A stretch of 64,000 nucleotides of DNA from Sagittula salina (GTDB lineage Bacteria > Pseudomonadota > Alphaproteobacteria > Rhodobacterales > Rhodobacteraceae). The notes beneath the pieces were generated by a model that saw nothing but the letters and a program-made list of their open reading frames with translations, had not been told where the DNA came from and did no database searches. The stretch spans positions 310,001 through 374,000 of the forward strand of contig NZ_JAGISH010000002.1 of assembly GCF_017813235.1 (NCBI RefSeq), read 5' to 3'. Below are positions 17,768-29,513 of the stretch, in pieces (position 1 is the first letter of the stretch; every line of letters starts with the position of its first letter). The translations under genes were made by a program, and so were the position numbers.

Positions 17768-18044
17768 GGCGCTTGCGGAGCGGGCGGGGGCGAAAAAATT
17801 TTACCTGTCGTCAAGGTTGTGCCCCATAACGCCCTGAAATTCATGCGGCATGCGGCGCGGATGTGATCACACATTCGCGCCTGTGCATCCAAGTGGCGGA
17901 CCCGCGTCGATTTTTCCCATATTTTCCGCCCGATTTCCGGCCCGCGCTACTGGCGCGTTCGGATTTCGCGCGGTATTACGGCGACCAAGTCGCGCCCCGA
18001 CTTTTGTCGGTGCGTAGCCATCTGCAATCTGGAGAGGCACCGGC

Positions 18045-20054
18045 ATGTCCGACTTGCGCAAGCTCATCATCGACGGTCAGGAAATCGAGGTGGACGGGGC
18101 GATGACCCTGATCCAGGCCTGTGAGGAGGCCGGGATCGAGGTGCCGCGCTTCTGCTACCACGAACGCCTGTCGATCGCCGGCAACTGCCGGATGTGCCTT
18201 GTCGAAGTGGTCGGGGGGCCGCCGAAACCTGCGGCGTCTTGCGCGATGCAGGTGCGTGACCTGCGTCCGGGGCGCAACGGCGAACCGCCGGAGGTGAAGA
18301 CCAATTCGCCCATGGTAAAGAAGGCGCGCGAAGGTGTGATGGAGTTCCTGCTCATCAACCACCCGCTGGATTGCCCGATCTGCGACCAGGGCGGCGAATG
18401 CGACCTGCAAGATCAGGCCATGGCCTACGGCGTGGACTTCTCGCGCTTCCGCGAGGCGAAGCGCGCCAGTGAGGATCTCGACCTCGGACCGCTGGTCGAG
18501 ACGCACATGACGCGCTGCATTTCCTGCACCCGTTGCGTCCGTTTCACGACGGAGATCGCGGGCCTCAACATGATGGGCCAGACCGGGCGCGGTGAGGATG
18601 CGGAGATCACTTCCTACCTCAACCAGACGCTCGAATCGAACATGCAGGGTAACATCATCGACCTCTGCCCGGTGGGCGCGCTGGTGTCGAAGCCCTACGC
18701 CTTTACCGCCCGTCCCTGGGAGCTGTCGAAGACCGAGACCATCGACGTAATGGACGCCTTGGGGTCGAACATCCGGGTCGACACAAAGGGCCGCGAGGTC
18801 ATGCGTATCCTGCCGCGAAACAACGACGGCGTGAACGAGGAGTGGATCTCGGACAAGACGCGCTTTGTCTGGGACGGCCTGCGCCGCCAGCGGCTTGACC
18901 GCCCCTACGTGCGCAAGGATGGCAAGCTGAAGCCCGCCACCTGGCCGGAGGCGCTGGCCGTCACCGCCGAAAGGATCATGGGCGCGAAAAAGCTTGCCGG
19001 CCTGGTGGGTGATCTCGCGTCGGTGGAGGCGATTTACAGCCTCAAGCGGTTGATCGAAGGGCGGGGCGGTGTCGTCGAAAGCCGCACGGATGGCGCCAAG
19101 CTGCCGGCGGGTAATAGGTCTGGCTATGTCGGTACGGCGTCCATAGAGGATATCGATACCGCAGAGACGATCCTGCTGATCGGCACCAACCCGCGCGAGG
19201 AAGCTCCGGTTCTGAATTCCCGCATCCGGCTGGCTTGGGCGCGCGGCGCCAAGGTCGCGCGCATCGGCGCGCCGGTCGACCTGACTTTCCCGGTGAAGGA
19301 ACTGGGGGCGGGTCGTGCCGCGTTGGCGGAACTCTCCCGGAAGGACGATGCAGGCGTCGGTGGTGTGGTCATCGTGGGGCAGGGCGCCCTGAACGAGGCC
19401 GATGGCACCGCCGTGCTGGGTGCAGCCATGGCGATCGCGGAGGCGGGCGGCTCGAAGCTGATGATCCTGCACACCGCCGCCAGCCGCGTTGGCGCGCTCG
19501 ACGTGGGCGCTGTCAACGAGCGTGGCATGGACGCCGTGAACGAGGCCGATGTGATCTACAACCTCGGCGCCGACGAGGTGGAAATCGGCGAGGGCGCCTT
19601 TGTCATCTACCAAGGCTCCCACGGCGACCGGGGCGCCCACCGTGCCGACGTGATCCTGCCGGGTGCCGCCTACACCGAGGAATCCGGCCTGTTCGTCAAC
19701 ACGGAGGGCCGTCCGCAGCTGGCGCTGCGCGCCGCTTTCGCCCCCGGCGAAGCAAAGGAAAACTGGGCGATCATCCGGGCGCTTTCCGCCGAGCTGGGCG
19801 CGAAACTGCCCTGGGATTCGCTGGCGGCCCTGCGTCAGGCACTGATTTCCGAGGTGCCGCATATGGCGCGCCTCGATGAGGTGCCATTGAACCGGTGGCA
19901 GCCGCTGGAGGCCGCCGACATGGGCGATGCCAATTTCCGCTACGCGATCAAGGATTTCTGGCTGACCAACCCGATTGCGCGGTCCTCCGAACTGATGGCG
20001 GAACTTTCGCGCAACGCCAAGCTGCGCACCCAGGCGCCCATGGCGGCGGAATAA
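18045..20054 (+). CDS. nuoG: NADH-quinone oxidoreductase subunit G
   Basis: This 669-residue iron-sulfur subunit of the NADH module has an N-terminal [2Fe-2S] ferredoxin domain ([20 protein letters not shown]). A His-Cys motif follows ([18 protein letters not shown], cluster N5), then a [4Fe-4S] site ([11 protein letters not shown] ... [11 protein letters not shown]4). The molybdopterin-oxidoreductase-like C-terminal domain lacks catalytic features. I see no N7 cysteine cluster after residue 225, consistent with the mitochondrial-type NuoG of alphaproteobacteria. The start has CTGGAGAGG upstream, after a 277-bp gap. Confidence 0.94.
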   Translation: MSDLRKLIIDGQEIEVDGAMTLIQACEEAGIEVPRFCYHERLSIAGNCRMCLVEVVGGPPKPAASCAMQVRDLRPGRNGEPPEVKTNSPMVKKAREGVMEFLLINHPLDCPICDQGGECDLQDQAMAYGVDFSRFREAKRASEDLDLGPLVETHMTRCISCTRCVRFTTEIAGLNMMGQTGRGEDAEITSYLNQTLESNMQGNIIDLCPVGALVSKPYAFTARPWELSKTETIDVMDALGSNIRVDTKGREVMRILPRNNDGVNEEWISDKTRFVWDGLRRQRLDRPYVRKDGKLKPATWPEALAVTAERIMGAKKLAGLVGDLASVEAIYSLKRLIEGRGGVVESRTDGAKLPAGNRSGYVGTASIEDIDTAETILLIGTNPREEAPVLNSRIRLAWARGAKVARIGAPVDLTFPVKELGAGRAALAELSRKDDAGVGGVVIVGQGALNEADGTAVLGAAMAIAEAGGSKLMILHTAASRVGALDVGAVNERGMDAVNEADVIYNLGADEVEIGEGAFVIYQGSHGDRGAHRADVILPGAAYTEESGLFVNTEGRPQLALRAAFAPGEAKENWAIIRALSAELGAKLPWDSLAALRQALISEVPHMARLDEVPLNRWQPLEAADMGDANFRYAIKDFWLTNPIARSSELMAELSRNAKLRTQAPMAAE

Positions 20055-20447
20055 GTGCGCGTGGGCGGGGTTATAGCCTTTCTGGCAATCGGCGCCCTGA
20101 CGGCCTGCGGCGCACCGCAGGCGGATCAGGACCCGTACAACCCGGCCTATCAGGGCGTGGAAACGCACCTGCTGGATGGGGATCTGGTAAACTTCCGGGT
20201 TGCCATGAAAGGCGCACGGGCGTCGCGGGACGTCGATGCCTACGCCGAATGCGCGGCCGCGCAATATGCCCTGATCCGGGGCTACGGCTTTGCCCGTCAT
20301 GTGCGTACAAATGTATACGAAGAGGGTGGCCTCTGGCGCGGAGATGCGGTTTACACCATCTCGGCCGCGCTGCCCCGCGGGTTGAAAACGATCGACGCAG
20401 AGGTGACCGCGATGGCCTGCGCCGAGAACGGAATACCGATGGTGTGA
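20055..20447 (+). CDS. Predicted lipoprotein between nuoG and nuoH
   Basis: A GTG start immediately follows the nuoG stop (TAAGTG), giving a 130-residue precursor, [19 protein letters not shown], with lipobox LTAC and lipidation at Cys18. The mature part contains [24 protein letters not shown] and a beta-rich end. A Cys in YAEC and another in MACAEN could form a disulfide. It lies directly between the peripheral-arm genes and the first membrane subunit of this half of the operon. The GTG has no strong separate ribosome site, so it probably depends on nuoG translation. Confidence 0.68.
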   Translation: MRVGGVIAFLAIGALTACGAPQADQDPYNPAYQGVETHLLDGDLVNFRVAMKGARASRDVDAYAECAAAQYALIRGYGFARHVRTNVYEEGGLWRGDAVYTISAALPRGLKTIDAEVTAMACAENGIPMV

Positions 20448-20454
20448 GGACCTG

Positions 20455-21492
20455 ATGGCAAACTTCTTTTCCGACAATCCCTGGGGTATCGCGCTGTGGA
20501 TCGTTGCAACGATCCTGATGCTGCTCGTTCCGCTTCTGGTCAGCCTTGCGTTCCTGATGTGGGGCGATCGAAAGATCTGGGCGGCAGTGCAGATGCGCCG
20601 GGGTCCGAACGTGGTCGGCGTCTTCGGTCTGCTGCAATCCTTTGCGGACTTCCTCAAATACATCGTGAAGGAGGTGGTGGTTCCCGCCGGTGCCGACCGC
20701 TTCGTCTTCTTCCTCGCGCCGATGGTCAGCCTCGTCATGGCCTTCATCGCCTGGGCGGTGATTCCCTTTGGTGACGGCTGGGTGATCTCCAACATCAACG
20801 TGGCGATCCTCTACGTCTTCGCGATCTCCTCGCTCGAGGTCTACGGCGTGATCATGGGCGGCTGGGCCTCGAACTCCAAATACCCGTTCCTCGGCTCGCT
20901 GCGTTCGGCGGCGCAGATGATCTCCTACGAGGTTTCGATCGGTCTCATCATCATCGGTGTGGTCATCTCTTCCGGCTCGCTGAATTTCGGCAGCATCGTC
21001 GCCAGCCAGGACGGTATGGGCATCCTTTCGTGGTACTGGTTGCCGCATTTCCCCATGATGATCCTGTTCTTCATCTCGGCGCTGGCCGAAACCAACCGCC
21101 CGCCCTTCGACCTGCCGGAGGCGGAATCCGAACTGGTGGCGGGCTACCAGGTGGAGTACTCGTCCACGCCCTTCCTGTTGTTCATGATCGGCGAACTGAC
21201 CGCCGTGGTCCTGATGTGCGCGTTGGTCTCGCTGTTGTTCCTCGGCGGCTGGCTGTCGCCAGTGGAATTCCTGCCTGATGGCGTCTTCTGGATGTGCATC
21301 AAGATGGTCTTCGTCTTCTTCCTCTTCTCGATGGTGAAGGCGATCACTCCCCGCTACCGCTACGACCAGCTGATGCGCCTGGGCTGGAAGGTTTTCCTGC
21401 CGATGTCGCTGGCCTGGGTGGTTTTCGTGGCCTTTGCCGCCCGCTTTGAATGGTTCTGGGGCTTTTATACCCGCTGGGCTGTAGGGAGCTGA
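20455..21492 (+). CDS. nuoH: NADH-quinone oxidoreductase subunit H
   Basis: The 345-residue membrane subunit links the quinone site to the proton-pumping arm. It has about eight hydrophobic helices and the family segments [21 protein letters not shown] near residue 35 and [26 protein letters not shown] near residue 205, which line the quinone channel. It ends in the typical [14 protein letters not shown] helix. The start follows a short GTGTGAGGA ribosome site eight bases after the lipoprotein stop. Confidence 0.95.
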   Translation: MANFFSDNPWGIALWIVATILMLLVPLLVSLAFLMWGDRKIWAAVQMRRGPNVVGVFGLLQSFADFLKYIVKEVVVPAGADRFVFFLAPMVSLVMAFIAWAVIPFGDGWVISNINVAILYVFAISSLEVYGVIMGGWASNSKYPFLGSLRSAAQMISYEVSIGLIIIGVVISSGSLNFGSIVASQDGMGILSWYWLPHFPMMILFFISALAETNRPPFDLPEAESELVAGYQVEYSSTPFLLFMIGELTAVVLMCALVSLLFLGGWLSPVEFLPDGVFWMCIKMVFVFFLFSMVKAITPRYRYDQLMRLGWKVFLPMSLAWVVFVAFAARFEWFWGFYTRWAVGS

Positions 21493-21609
21493 TATGACTT
21501 TGGTGCGGAAACACTTTGTTTCTGTCTCCCGCAAGGGGGTGTCGCGCGGCGGTGCTAAGATCTGCGCAGTGGCACGCATGACGTGTGCCTGCGAGATGGG
21601 AGAAACCCT

Positions 21610-21960
21610 ATGACCGATCTGAAGAAAGCGATACTCGACGCCAAGTACATCGACATGATCGCGCTAGGCGATTTCGTGGTCCGTGATTGCGGGCTGCCGG
21701 ACGTCGACGCGGACGGCAACTTGATGCCGCAGGCGAACGAGATCGCCGCCGCGGTGTTCCGCTGGGCCGCCGACATGCGGGCCATGGGGGAGATGCCGAC
21801 GGCGCAGCCGTCCTCAGTGGCGCAACAGCAGGCGGATGAGGCCGCGCAGGCTTCGCAACCGCTGAACGAATACGACGAACACGGCGATCCTGTGATGGAC
21901 GCCGCAGAGGCCGAGCGGCTCGAAGCAGCGCGTGAGGCCGTGAAAGAGGAGAGCGCGTAG
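21610..21960 (+). CDS. Hypothetical acidic protein between nuoH and nuoI
   Basis: The 116-residue protein (MTDLKKAILDAKYIDMIALG) has an ordered N-terminal ~60 residues and a low-complexity Gln/Ala/Glu C-terminal half (SSVAQQQADEAAQASQPLNE). It has no signal or membrane segment. The ATG at 21610 is preceded by GGGAGAAA; an in-frame start nine codons earlier is less likely. The stop directly abuts the nuoI ATG. It is another nuo-embedded accessory gene of unknown role. Confidence 0.65.
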   Translation: MTDLKKAILDAKYIDMIALGDFVVRDCGLPDVDADGNLMPQANEIAAAVFRWAADMRAMGEMPTAQPSSVAQQQADEAAQASQPLNEYDEHGDPVMDAAEAERLEAAREAVKEESA

Positions 21961-22455
21961 ATGGCTTCCATCGATTACGGGCGGGCGGCGAAGTATTTCC
22001 TGCTGGCGGACTTCGTTAAGGGGTTTCAGCTGGGGCTGAAGTACTTCTTTGCCCCCAAGGCCACGCTGAACTACCCGCACGAAAAGGGGCCGTTGTCGCC
22101 GCGTTTCCGTGGCGAACACGCCCTGCGGCGCTACCCCAACGGCGAGGAGCGCTGCATTGCCTGCAAACTTTGCGAGGCGATCTGCCCGGCGCAGGCGATC
22201 ACCATCGACGCGGAGCCGCGTGACGACGGCTCCCGCAGGACGACGCGCTATGACATCGACATGACCAAATGCATCTATTGCGGGTTCTGTCAGGAGGCGT
22301 GCCCGGTGGATGCCATTGTCGAGGGGCCGAACTTCGAATTCTCCACCGAGACCCGCGAGGAACTGTTCTACGACAAGGACAGGCTGCTTGCGAATGGCGA
22401 CCGTTGGGAAGCGGAGATCGCGCGTAACCTCGAACTGGACGCGCCTTACCGATGA
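21961..22455 (+). CDS. nuoI: NADH-quinone oxidoreductase subunit I
   Basis: This 164-residue ferredoxin-like subunit carries [4Fe-4S] clusters N6a and N6b in the electron wire to N2. Both CxxCxxCxxxCP motifs are intact: [17 protein letters not shown] and [17 protein letters not shown]. The N-terminal amphipathic helix ([20 protein letters not shown]) is the known membrane-surface anchor of the family. The start directly follows the preceding stop. Confidence 0.96.
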   Translation: MASIDYGRAAKYFLLADFVKGFQLGLKYFFAPKATLNYPHEKGPLSPRFRGEHALRRYPNGEERCIACKLCEAICPAQAITIDAEPRDDGSRRTTRYDIDMTKCIYCGFCQEACPVDAIVEGPNFEFSTETREELFYDKDRLLANGDRWEAEIARNLELDAPYR

Positions 22456-22588
22456 TCCGTGTCGTGCCCCATAGCGCCGCGCAGGGTCGTCGGCTCCGTC
22501 CGGATGCCGGGGCGGCCTGCGTTGACGCGTGCCGGGGTGAACGACGAACGCACCGGAACGATCGCGACACCCGTCAGGAGGCGAGAGC

Positions 22589-22993
22589 ATGACCACCAAG
22601 ACCCCTTTCGAACTGATGATGGAGCAGGCGCAGGAAATGGCCAAGGCGTTCAATCCTGCGCTGTCCTCCTTCGACCCCAAGGGGTACGAAAAACTCTGGC
22701 CGACCATGTCCAAGGACGCCATGGAAATGTTCTTCGGCAAAGGCTTGTCCAAGAGCGGGCTGGATGCCAAGACGCGCCTGTTGTTGACACTTGCGGGGTT
22801 GACCATGCAGGGCGCCCAGGCGGAGACGCCGTTTCGCATGACGGTGCGCCACGCACTTGAGGCCGGCGCCACCGAGGAAGAGATCGCGGAGACCATCGCA
22901 CAGATGTCGATGTTCGCCGGCATACCCGCCATGACCCGCGCCATGGACCTGGCGCGCGGGGTCATGGCCGAAAACAAGGATGACGAGACATGA
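22589..22993 (+). CDS. Carboxymuconolactone decarboxylase-like (AhpD-fold) protein
   Basis: The 134-residue all-helical protein has the CMD/AhpD core ([15 protein letters not shown], then [29 protein letters not shown]). The CxxC catalytic pair of true AhpD is absent, with residues corresponding to alanine or glycine, so peroxidase-partner activity is unlikely. It could be a structural or binding relative. The ribosome site GGAGGCGAGAG is good, and the stop overlaps the nuoJ ATG by four bases, implying co-translation. A role in complex I is unproven. Confidence 0.75.
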   Translation: MTTKTPFELMMEQAQEMAKAFNPALSSFDPKGYEKLWPTMSKDAMEMFFGKGLSKSGLDAKTRLLLTLAGLTMQGAQAETPFRMTVRHALEAGATEEEIAETIAQMSMFAGIPAMTRAMDLARGVMAENKDDET

Positions 22994-23592
22994 TGGTCTT
23001 TGCCTTCTATCTGTTCACCCTCGGCGTGATCGCGGGCGGGCTGTTCACCGTTGTCAGCCGCAATCCCGTGCACTCGGTTCTTTGGCTGATCCTCGCTTTC
23101 CTGTCCTCCGCCGGTCTGTTCGTCATGATGGGCGCGGAATTCGTCGCCATGCTCCTGGTCATTGTCTATGTCGGCGCGGTGGCGGTGCTGTTCCTTTTCG
23201 TGGTCATGATGCTGGATGTGGATTTCGCGGAATTGAAGGCCGAGATGGCGAAGTATCTGCCGCTGGGCCTGCTGATCGGCCTTGTGATCCTGATGGAACT
23301 GGGCATGGCGTTCGGCGCGTGGGAGGCCTCCGAGGTGGCGGCCACGCAGCTGTCGGCGCCGATGCCCGAAGGGGTGGAGAACACCGCCGCGCTGGGTCTG
23401 GTGCTTTACGATCAGTATTTCCTTCTGTTCCAGCTGGCGGGGCTGATCCTTCTGGTGGCGATGATCGGTGCCATTGTTCTGACGCTGCGACACCGCAAGG
23501 ACGTGAAGCGGCAGGACGTTCTGGCCCAGATGTACCGCGATCCGGCGAAGGCCATGGAACTGCGCGACGTTCGCCCGGGACAGGGGCTGTGA
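22990..23592 (+). CDS. nuoJ: NADH-quinone oxidoreductase subunit J
   Basis: The 200-residue membrane subunit has five hydrophobic helices, including [26 protein letters not shown] near residues 49-74, the helix III with the pi-bulge important for coupling. The C-terminus is a charged cytoplasmic tail ([19 protein letters not shown]). It overlaps the preceding gene by four bases. Confidence 0.94.
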   Translation: MMVFAFYLFTLGVIAGGLFTVVSRNPVHSVLWLILAFLSSAGLFVMMGAEFVAMLLVIVYVGAVAVLFLFVVMMLDVDFAELKAEMAKYLPLGLLIGLVILMELGMAFGAWEASEVAATQLSAPMPEGVENTAALGLVLYDQYFLLFQLAGLILLVAMIGAIVLTLRHRKDVKRQDVLAQMYRDPAKAMELRDVRPGQGL

Positions 23593-23668
23593 CGCGACAC
23601 TGTGCCGGGACCCCCGCCGGGGGCTTCGGATCCTGCGGGGGCTGCCCCCTGCGTCATTCGGAGGTCGC

Positions 23669-23863
23669 ATGAGCGGCGTTTGGGATTTCATCCTCTCTCC
23701 GGCGGGGATTGCGCTCTACGCGGGGTTCTGGGTCTTCAAGATCGTCGCCGGGGCCTGGCTGCTCAGCCGGGCGGTAGCGATGCTTCCGGGGCGGGCAAGG
23801 ATCTGGGCGGAGGAGAAACTCATCCGCCTGCGGCTGCTGAAACGGCCGACCGGCCCTCTCTGA
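23669..23863 (+). CDS. Small membrane protein between nuoJ and nuoK
   Basis: The 64-residue protein has a single long hydrophobic helix (IALYAGFWVFKIVAGAWLLS, about residues 14-33) and a basic C-terminus (WAEEKLIRLRLLKRPTG). A strong GGAGGTCGC ribosome site stands just before the ATG. It resembles no family I recognise but has the look of a small accessory or assembly subunit of a membrane complex, like the single-helix supernumerary subunits of Paracoccus-type complex I. That comparison is an inference. Confidence 0.6.
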   Translation: MSGVWDFILSPAGIALYAGFWVFKIVAGAWLLSRAVAMLPGRARIWAEEKLIRLRLLKRPTGPL

Positions 23864-24023
23864 GGGTGGAAGAACACCGGCCCTTGCCGAGGGCAAATGA
23901 ACACGGCCACGGAAACGTGGGGCAGGGTGGCGGACAGATCCGGCACCCGGGACATGAGGGCCCCGCACAGCGTCGGGGCGGCAAGACCAAAATCGAGCGG
24001 GTTTGAAGCCCGGAGGGACACGT

Positions 24024-24329
24024 ATGATCGGATTGGAACATTACCTGACCGTCGCCGCGGTGCTTTTTGTGATCGGCATCTTCGGGCTCTTCCTGAACCG
24101 CAAGAACGTGATCATCCTGCTCATGAGCATCGAACTGATGTTGCTGGCAGTGAACATCAACCTCGTGGCCTTTTCGACGCACCTTGGCGATCTGGCCGGG
24201 CAGGTCTTCACGCTCTTCGTGCTGACCGTGGCCGCCGCCGAGGCCGCCATCGGTCTCGCGATCCTGGTCTGCTTCTTCCGCAACCGCGGCACCATCGCCG
24301 TGGAAGACATCAACGTGATGAAAGGCTGA
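24024..24329 (+). CDS. nuoK: NADH-quinone oxidoreductase subunit K
   Basis: The 101-residue membrane subunit has three helices and the two functionally important acidic residues: [18 protein letters not shown] (Glu near 36) and [20 protein letters not shown] (Glu near 72). The ATG at 24024, with GGAGGG upstream, gives the standard length; a frame open seven codons upstream is not family-like. Confidence 0.95.
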   Translation: MIGLEHYLTVAAVLFVIGIFGLFLNRKNVIILLMSIELMLLAVNINLVAFSTHLGDLAGQVFTLFVLTVAAAEAAIGLAILVCFFRNRGTIAVEDINVMKG

Positions 24330-24333
24330 CACG

Positions 24334-26454
24334 ATGGAGTCGATCATTCTCTTTGCGCCCCTCGTGGGCAGCCTGATCGCGGGTTTCGGGTGGAAGTTCA
24401 TCTCTATCCGTGGCGCGCAGTGGGTCAGTACAGGCCTGCTGTTCCTCGCCTGCTTCTTCTCCTGGGTGGTCTTCTTCAGCCACGGGCCGGAGACGCAGCA
24501 CATCCAGATCATGCGCTGGATCGAGAGCGGTACGCTCTCGACCGACTGGTCGATCCGTCTGGACCGTCTGACCTCGATCATGCTTATCGTCGTCACGACC
24601 GTGTCGTCGCTCGTGCACCTCTATTCTTTCGGCTACATGGCGCATGACGACAACTTCAAGCACGGGGAAGAAAGCTATCGCGCGCGCTTCTTCGCATACC
24701 TGTCGTTCTTCACCTTCGCCATGCTTATGCTGGTGACCTCGGACAATCTCGTGCAGATGTTCTTTGGCTGGGAGGGCGTGGGCGTCGCCTCCTACCTGCT
24801 GATCGGCTTCTACTACCGCAAGCCTTCAGCGAACGCGGCGGCGATGAAGGCCTTCATCGTCAACCGGGTCGGCGACTTCGGTTTCGCGCTGGGGATCTTC
24901 GCGCTGTACATGCTGACCGACAGCGTGCGCTTCGATGACATTTTTGCCGCCGCGCCGGAGATCGCGCAGACGCAGATCAGCTTCCTCTGGGGGACGTGGA
25001 ACGCGGCCGAAGTCGCTGCCGTACTGTTGTTCATCGGCGCGATGGGCAAGTCGGCGCAGTTGTTCCTGCACACTTGGCTACCCGACGCAATGGAAGGCCC
25101 GACCCCGGTTTCGGCGCTGATCCACGCCGCAACCATGGTGACCGCCGGCGTGTTCCTGGTCTGCCGCATGTCGCCGCTGATGGAATACGCGCCGCAGGCG
25201 ATGGCATTCGTGACCTTCCTCGGGGCCAGCACGGCATTCGTGGCGGCGACCATCGGGTTGGTGCAAAACGACATCAAACGTGTGATCGCCTATTCGACCA
25301 TGTCGCAGCTGGGGTACATGTTTGTAGCCGCAGGCGTCGGCGTTTACTCGGTCGCCATGTTCCACCTGTTCACGCACGCCTTCTTCAAGGCGATGCTGTT
25401 CCTTGGGGCCGGTTCCGTGATCCACGGGATGCATCACGAGCAGGACATGCGGAACTACGGCGGCTTGCGGAAGAAGCTGCCGATGACCTTCTGGGCGATG
25501 ATGATTGGCACGCTCGCAATCACCGGTGTGGGCATCCCGCTGACCCACATCGGTTTCGCGGGCTTCCTGTCGAAGGACGCCGTGATCGAAAGCGCATGGG
25601 CAGGCACGGCGGGCGGCTACGCCTTCTGGATGCTGGTCATCGCGGCGCTCTTTACCTCGTTCTACTCGTGGAGGCTGATGTTCCTCACCTTCTTCGGCAA
25701 GCCGCGCGGCGACAAGCACACCCATGAGCACGCCCACGAAAGCCCGCCCGTCATGCTGATCCCGCTGGGAGTTCTTGCTCTGGGGGCGATATTCTCCGGT
25801 ATGGTCTGGTACGGGTCGTTCTTCGGCGACCACGACAAGCTGAACGGCTTCTTCGGACTGCCTGCGCACCACGTCGAGGTCCCCGATGGTCATGGCGAAG
25901 GGGCGGGCGTCGACAGCCACGGCGAGGCCGGTGCCGGGGATCAAAACCCGACCGAAGCCGCGGTTTCGGGCCACGGCGCAATGGCCGCCAGCCACGGCAC
26001 ACCGCAGGGTGCGATCTTCATGGCGGCGGACAACACCGTCATCGACGACGCGCACCACGCGCCCGTCTGGGTGAAGATCTCTCCCTTCATCGCCATGCTG
26101 ATCGGTCTGATCACCGCCTACTGGTTCTACATCATAAACCCGACGGTGCCGAAGCGTCTGGCCGAGAACCAGCGGCCGCTGTACCTGTTCCTGCTGAACA
26201 AGTGGTACTTCGACGAGGTCTATGACTTCCTCTTTGTGGAGCCCTCGAAGAGGCTGGGCCGCATCCTGTGGAAGGGCGGCGACGAGGCGATCATCAAGGG
26301 CGGGATCAACGGCCTTGCCCTGGGCATCGTCCCTTGGGTCACCCGTCTCGCCGGTCGCGCGCAGTCCGGCTACATCTTCACCTACGCCTTCGCCATGGTC
26401 ATCGGGATCGCGGTCCTGATCACATGGATGTCTATCTCCGGAGGGGCACACTGA
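24334..26454 (+). CDS. nuoL: NADH-quinone oxidoreductase subunit L
   Basis: This 706-residue antiporter-like proton-pumping subunit has about 16 hydrophobic helices. Family hallmarks are [19 protein letters not shown] near residue 143, the [26 protein letters not shown] block near 249, and the [19 protein letters not shown] helix. A His/Gly-rich insert (about residues 505-565) lies before the last helices and the long lateral helix. Its TGA overlaps the nuoM ATG by one base. Confidence 0.95.
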   Translation: MESIILFAPLVGSLIAGFGWKFISIRGAQWVSTGLLFLACFFSWVVFFSHGPETQHIQIMRWIESGTLSTDWSIRLDRLTSIMLIVVTTVSSLVHLYSFGYMAHDDNFKHGEESYRARFFAYLSFFTFAMLMLVTSDNLVQMFFGWEGVGVASYLLIGFYYRKPSANAAAMKAFIVNRVGDFGFALGIFALYMLTDSVRFDDIFAAAPEIAQTQISFLWGTWNAAEVAAVLLFIGAMGKSAQLFLHTWLPDAMEGPTPVSALIHAATMVTAGVFLVCRMSPLMEYAPQAMAFVTFLGASTAFVAATIGLVQNDIKRVIAYSTMSQLGYMFVAAGVGVYSVAMFHLFTHAFFKAMLFLGAGSVIHGMHHEQDMRNYGGLRKKLPMTFWAMMIGTLAITGVGIPLTHIGFAGFLSKDAVIESAWAGTAGGYAFWMLVIAALFTSFYSWRLMFLTFFGKPRGDKHTHEHAHESPPVMLIPLGVLALGAIFSGMVWYGSFFGDHDKLNGFFGLPAHHVEVPDGHGEGAGVDSHGEAGAGDQNPTEAAVSGHGAMAASHGTPQGAIFMAADNTVIDDAHHAPVWVKISPFIAMLIGLITAYWFYIINPTVPKRLAENQRPLYLFLLNKWYFDEVYDFLFVEPSKRLGRILWKGGDEAIIKGGINGLALGIVPWVTRLAGRAQSGYIFTYAFAMVIGIAVLITWMSISGGAH

Positions 26455-28025
26455 TGTCGAACCTTCTCTCCATCGTCACTTTCCTGCCAGCGCTGGCAGC
26501 GCTGATCCTCGCGGTCTTTCTGCGCGGGTCGGACGAGGCGGCGCAGCGCAACGCAAAGTGGCTGGCGCTGATCGCCTCGACGGCAACATTCGTCATCTCG
26601 CTTTTCATCCTCGCGCAGTTCGACGCGCAGGACACGGGCTTCCAGATGCTTGAAGAGGGCGAATGGCTGATGGGCCTCAGCTACCGGATGGGCGTGGACG
26701 GCATCTCCGTCCTGTTCGTCATGCTGACCACATTCATGATGCCGCTGGTGATCTGGGCGTCCTGGGACGTGAAGCACCGCGTGACCGAATACATGATCGC
26801 CTTCCTCATGCTGGAAACGCTCATGCTGGGCGTGTTCATGGCGCTGGATCTCGTGTTGTTCTACGTCTTCTTCGAGGCCGGCCTGATTCCGATGTTCCTG
26901 ATCATCGGCATCTGGGGCGGCAAGGAGCGCATCTACGCGTCGTTCAAATTCTTCCTCTACACCTTCCTCGGCTCGGTGCTGATGCTGGTGGCGATGATCG
27001 CCATGTACGCGGACGCGGGCACCACCTGCATCGGCGGCTGCGAGGTCTCGCTGCTGAACCATACCTTCGGATCGGAGGATTTTTCCGTCCTCGGGATCCA
27101 CGTGGTGGGCGGTCTGCAGACCATGCTGTTTCTTGCGTTCTTTGCGTCGTTTGCCGTGAAGATGCCGATGTGGCCTGTGCACACGTGGTTGCCCGAAGCC
27201 CACGTGCAGGCGCCGACGGCGGGATCGGTCGTGCTGGCGGCCATCCTGCTGAAGATGGGCGGCTATGGCTTCCTGCGCTTCAGCCTCGCGATGTTCCCGG
27301 TGGGATCGGATGTGATGGCGAACTTCGTCTTCACCCTGTCGGTTGTGGCGATTATCTACACCAGCCTCGTGGCGCTGGTGCAGGAGGACATGAAAAAGCT
27401 CATCGCCTATTCGTCGGTGGCACACATGGGCTACGTGACCATGGGCATCTTCGCCGCCAATCAGCAGGGCGTGGACGGGGCGATCTTCCAGATGCTGTCG
27501 CACGGCTTCATCTCGGGCGCGTTGTTCCTGTGCGTGGGGGTGATCTACGACCGGATGCATACCCGCGAGATTGATGCCTACGGCGGTCTCGTGAACCGGA
27601 TGCCGGCCTATGCGCTGGTATTCATGTTCTTCACCATGGCGAACGTTGGCCTGCCGGGCACCTCCGGTTTCATCGGGGAGTTCCTGACCCTCGCGGGCAT
27701 CTTCCAAGTCAATACCTGGGTGGCGGCGGGTGCCGCGACGGGTGTGATCCTGTCGGCGGGCTACGCGCTGTGGCTGTACCGCCGTGTCGTCATGGGCGAC
27801 CTGATCAAGGAAAGCCTCAAGACGATCAAGGACATGACCGCGCGCGAAAAGACGATCTTTGCACCGCTGATCATCATGACGATCTGGATGGGGGTCTACC
27901 CGGCACCGATCCTCGACCGTATCGGCCCGTCCGTGGAGGCGCTCGTGGCGCATTACGACGTGGCACTGGAAAACGCGGGCCGGTCGGAGACCACCCGCGT
28001 TGCCGAAGCTGAAGCTGGACACTGA
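26454..28025 (+). CDS. nuoM: NADH-quinone oxidoreductase subunit M
   Basis: The 523-residue proton-pumping antiporter-like subunit starts [20 protein letters not shown] at the ATG overlapping the nuoL stop, although its frame is open further back. The discontinuous-helix signature [40 protein letters not shown] (near residues 232-271) and the conserved Glu of [18 protein letters not shown] (near 140) are present. Confidence 0.95.
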   Translation: MSNLLSIVTFLPALAALILAVFLRGSDEAAQRNAKWLALIASTATFVISLFILAQFDAQDTGFQMLEEGEWLMGLSYRMGVDGISVLFVMLTTFMMPLVIWASWDVKHRVTEYMIAFLMLETLMLGVFMALDLVLFYVFFEAGLIPMFLIIGIWGGKERIYASFKFFLYTFLGSVLMLVAMIAMYADAGTTCIGGCEVSLLNHTFGSEDFSVLGIHVVGGLQTMLFLAFFASFAVKMPMWPVHTWLPEAHVQAPTAGSVVLAAILLKMGGYGFLRFSLAMFPVGSDVMANFVFTLSVVAIIYTSLVALVQEDMKKLIAYSSVAHMGYVTMGIFAANQQGVDGAIFQMLSHGFISGALFLCVGVIYDRMHTREIDAYGGLVNRMPAYALVFMFFTMANVGLPGTSGFIGEFLTLAGIFQVNTWVAAGAATGVILSAGYALWLYRRVVMGDLIKESLKTIKDMTAREKTIFAPLIIMTIWMGVYPAPILDRIGPSVEALVAHYDVALENAGRSETTRVAEAEAGH

Positions 28026-28036
28026 GAGGACATACG

Positions 28037-29488
28037 ATGTCGGCCGATCTCAATATCATCCTGCCGGAAATCATCCTGTCCATCTACGCGATGGTGGCTC
28101 TGGTCGGCGCGGTTTACACGGGCAAGGACAGCCTGGCCCCCATGCTGGTCTGGGCGACCGCGGCGCTGTTTGTCGTCATGGGCTTCTGGATCGGAGCGAC
28201 GGGCTCTGGTGACGTGATGGCGTTCAATGGCATGTTCCGGAACGACGCCTTTGCCCGATTTGCGAAGGTCATGATCCTGATCTCCGCCGCCGCGGTGCTG
28301 GCGATGAGCCAAGGCTACATGGAGCGGCGCGGCCTTTTGCGGTTCGAGTATCCTATCCTGGTCACGCTCGCGGTTGTGGGCATGATGGTGATGGTCTCGG
28401 CGGGGGACCTGATGTCGCTCTACATGGGGCTGGAGCTGCAATCGTTGTCGCTTTACGTGGTGGCTTCGCTGCGCCGTGACAGCGCGAAATCAACAGAGGC
28501 GGGGCTGAAGTATTTCGTGCTGGGCGCGTTGTCTTCCGGGCTGCTGCTGTACGGGGCATCGCTGGTCTACGGCTTTGCGGGGACGACGCTGTTTTCCGGC
28601 ATCATCGCGGCGGCCGGCGAGGGGCACCTGACAATCGGCCTGCTGATCGGCCTCGTGCTGATGATTTCCGGAATGGCGTTCAAGGTCTCTGCGGTGCCCT
28701 TCCACATGTGGACGCCGGACGTCTATCAGGGTTCGCCTACGCCGGTGACGGCCTTCTTTGCCACGGCGCCGAAGGTCGCGGCCATGGGGCTGTTCGCCCG
28801 GGTGATGTTCGACGCCTTTGGCGGTGCCGTAGCGGACTGGAGCCAGGTTATTGCGCTTCTGGCGGTGCTGTCGATGTTCCTCGGGAGCTTTGCCGCGATC
28901 GGCCAGACCGACATCAAGAGACTGATGGCCTATTCCTCGATCGCGCACATGGGCTATGCCCTGATCGGTCTCGCTGCCGGAACGGAGACCGGCGTACAGA
29001 CCATGCTGATTTACATGGCAATCTACGTGACGATGAATGTAGGCACCTTTGCCTTCATCCTGTCGATGGAGCGGGACGGCAACCCGGTCACGGACATCGG
29101 CGCGCTGGGGATGTATTCGAAAAAGGAACCGGGCCGTGCGCTGGCGATGCTGGTCCTGCTGTTCAGCCTGGCCGGCGTACCGCCGCTTCTGGGCTTTTTT
29201 GCGAAGTACGGCGTTCTGATGGCTGCGGTCGAGGCCGACATGGTCTGGCTTGCCGTAGGGGGCGTCGTGGCCTCCGTGATCGGGGCCTATTACTATCTGC
29301 GGATCGTCTTCTTCATGTATTTCGGTGAGGACCGCGAGGATTCGCTGGACAAATCGTCGTCACCGCTGCTGACGGGATTCCTCGGGGTTTCGGCGCTGCT
29401 TATCGTGGTGGCGGTGTTCAACCCGCTGGGCCTGACGGTGGACCTGCAGAACGGGGCGCACGCGGCGGCCGTCGCGCTGGTCAACTGA
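28037..29488 (+). CDS. nuoN: NADH-quinone oxidoreductase subunit N
   Basis: The 483-residue third antiporter-like subunit has about 14 helices, the [40 protein letters not shown] region near residue 133, and [34 protein letters not shown] near residue 218. It is the last gene of the operon, with a clear terminator 26 bases after the stop. The ribosome site is GAGAGGAC. Confidence 0.95.
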   Translation: MSADLNIILPEIILSIYAMVALVGAVYTGKDSLAPMLVWATAALFVVMGFWIGATGSGDVMAFNGMFRNDAFARFAKVMILISAAAVLAMSQGYMERRGLLRFEYPILVTLAVVGMMVMVSAGDLMSLYMGLELQSLSLYVVASLRRDSAKSTEAGLKYFVLGALSSGLLLYGASLVYGFAGTTLFSGIIAAAGEGHLTIGLLIGLVLMISGMAFKVSAVPFHMWTPDVYQGSPTPVTAFFATAPKVAAMGLFARVMFDAFGGAVADWSQVIALLAVLSMFLGSFAAIGQTDIKRLMAYSSIAHMGYALIGLAAGTETGVQTMLIYMAIYVTMNVGTFAFILSMERDGNPVTDIGALGMYSKKEPGRALAMLVLLFSLAGVPPLLGFFAKYGVLMAAVEADMVWLAVGGVVASVIGAYYYLRIVFFMYFGEDREDSLDKSSSPLLTGFLGVSALLIVVAVFNPLGLTVDLQNGAHAAAVALVN

Positions 29489-29513
29489 TCCTTATGCGGA
29501 GGGATCCGACGGT

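Noticed and set aside
17862..17871. TGTGATCACA palindrome before nuoG, reminiscent of a CRP half-site pair
   Set aside because: CRP sites need six bases between TGTGA and TCACA; here they overlap, so the consensus is not met.
17976..20798. 940-codon open frame on the minus strand opposite nuoG and nuoH
   Set aside because: It is a shadow of high-GC third-position bias in nuoG. The His/Arg/Gln-rich translation has no domain, whereas nuoG on the plus strand has all its cluster motifs. The same applies to 12077-14230 (717 codons) and other long antisense frames.
22452..22592. 46-codon ORF exactly bridging the nuoI stop and the next start (ATGA overlaps on both ends)
   Set aside because: The translation is Arg/Ala-rich without structure, and the next gene has its own strong ribosome site. 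The overlaps may be chance; kept only as a note.
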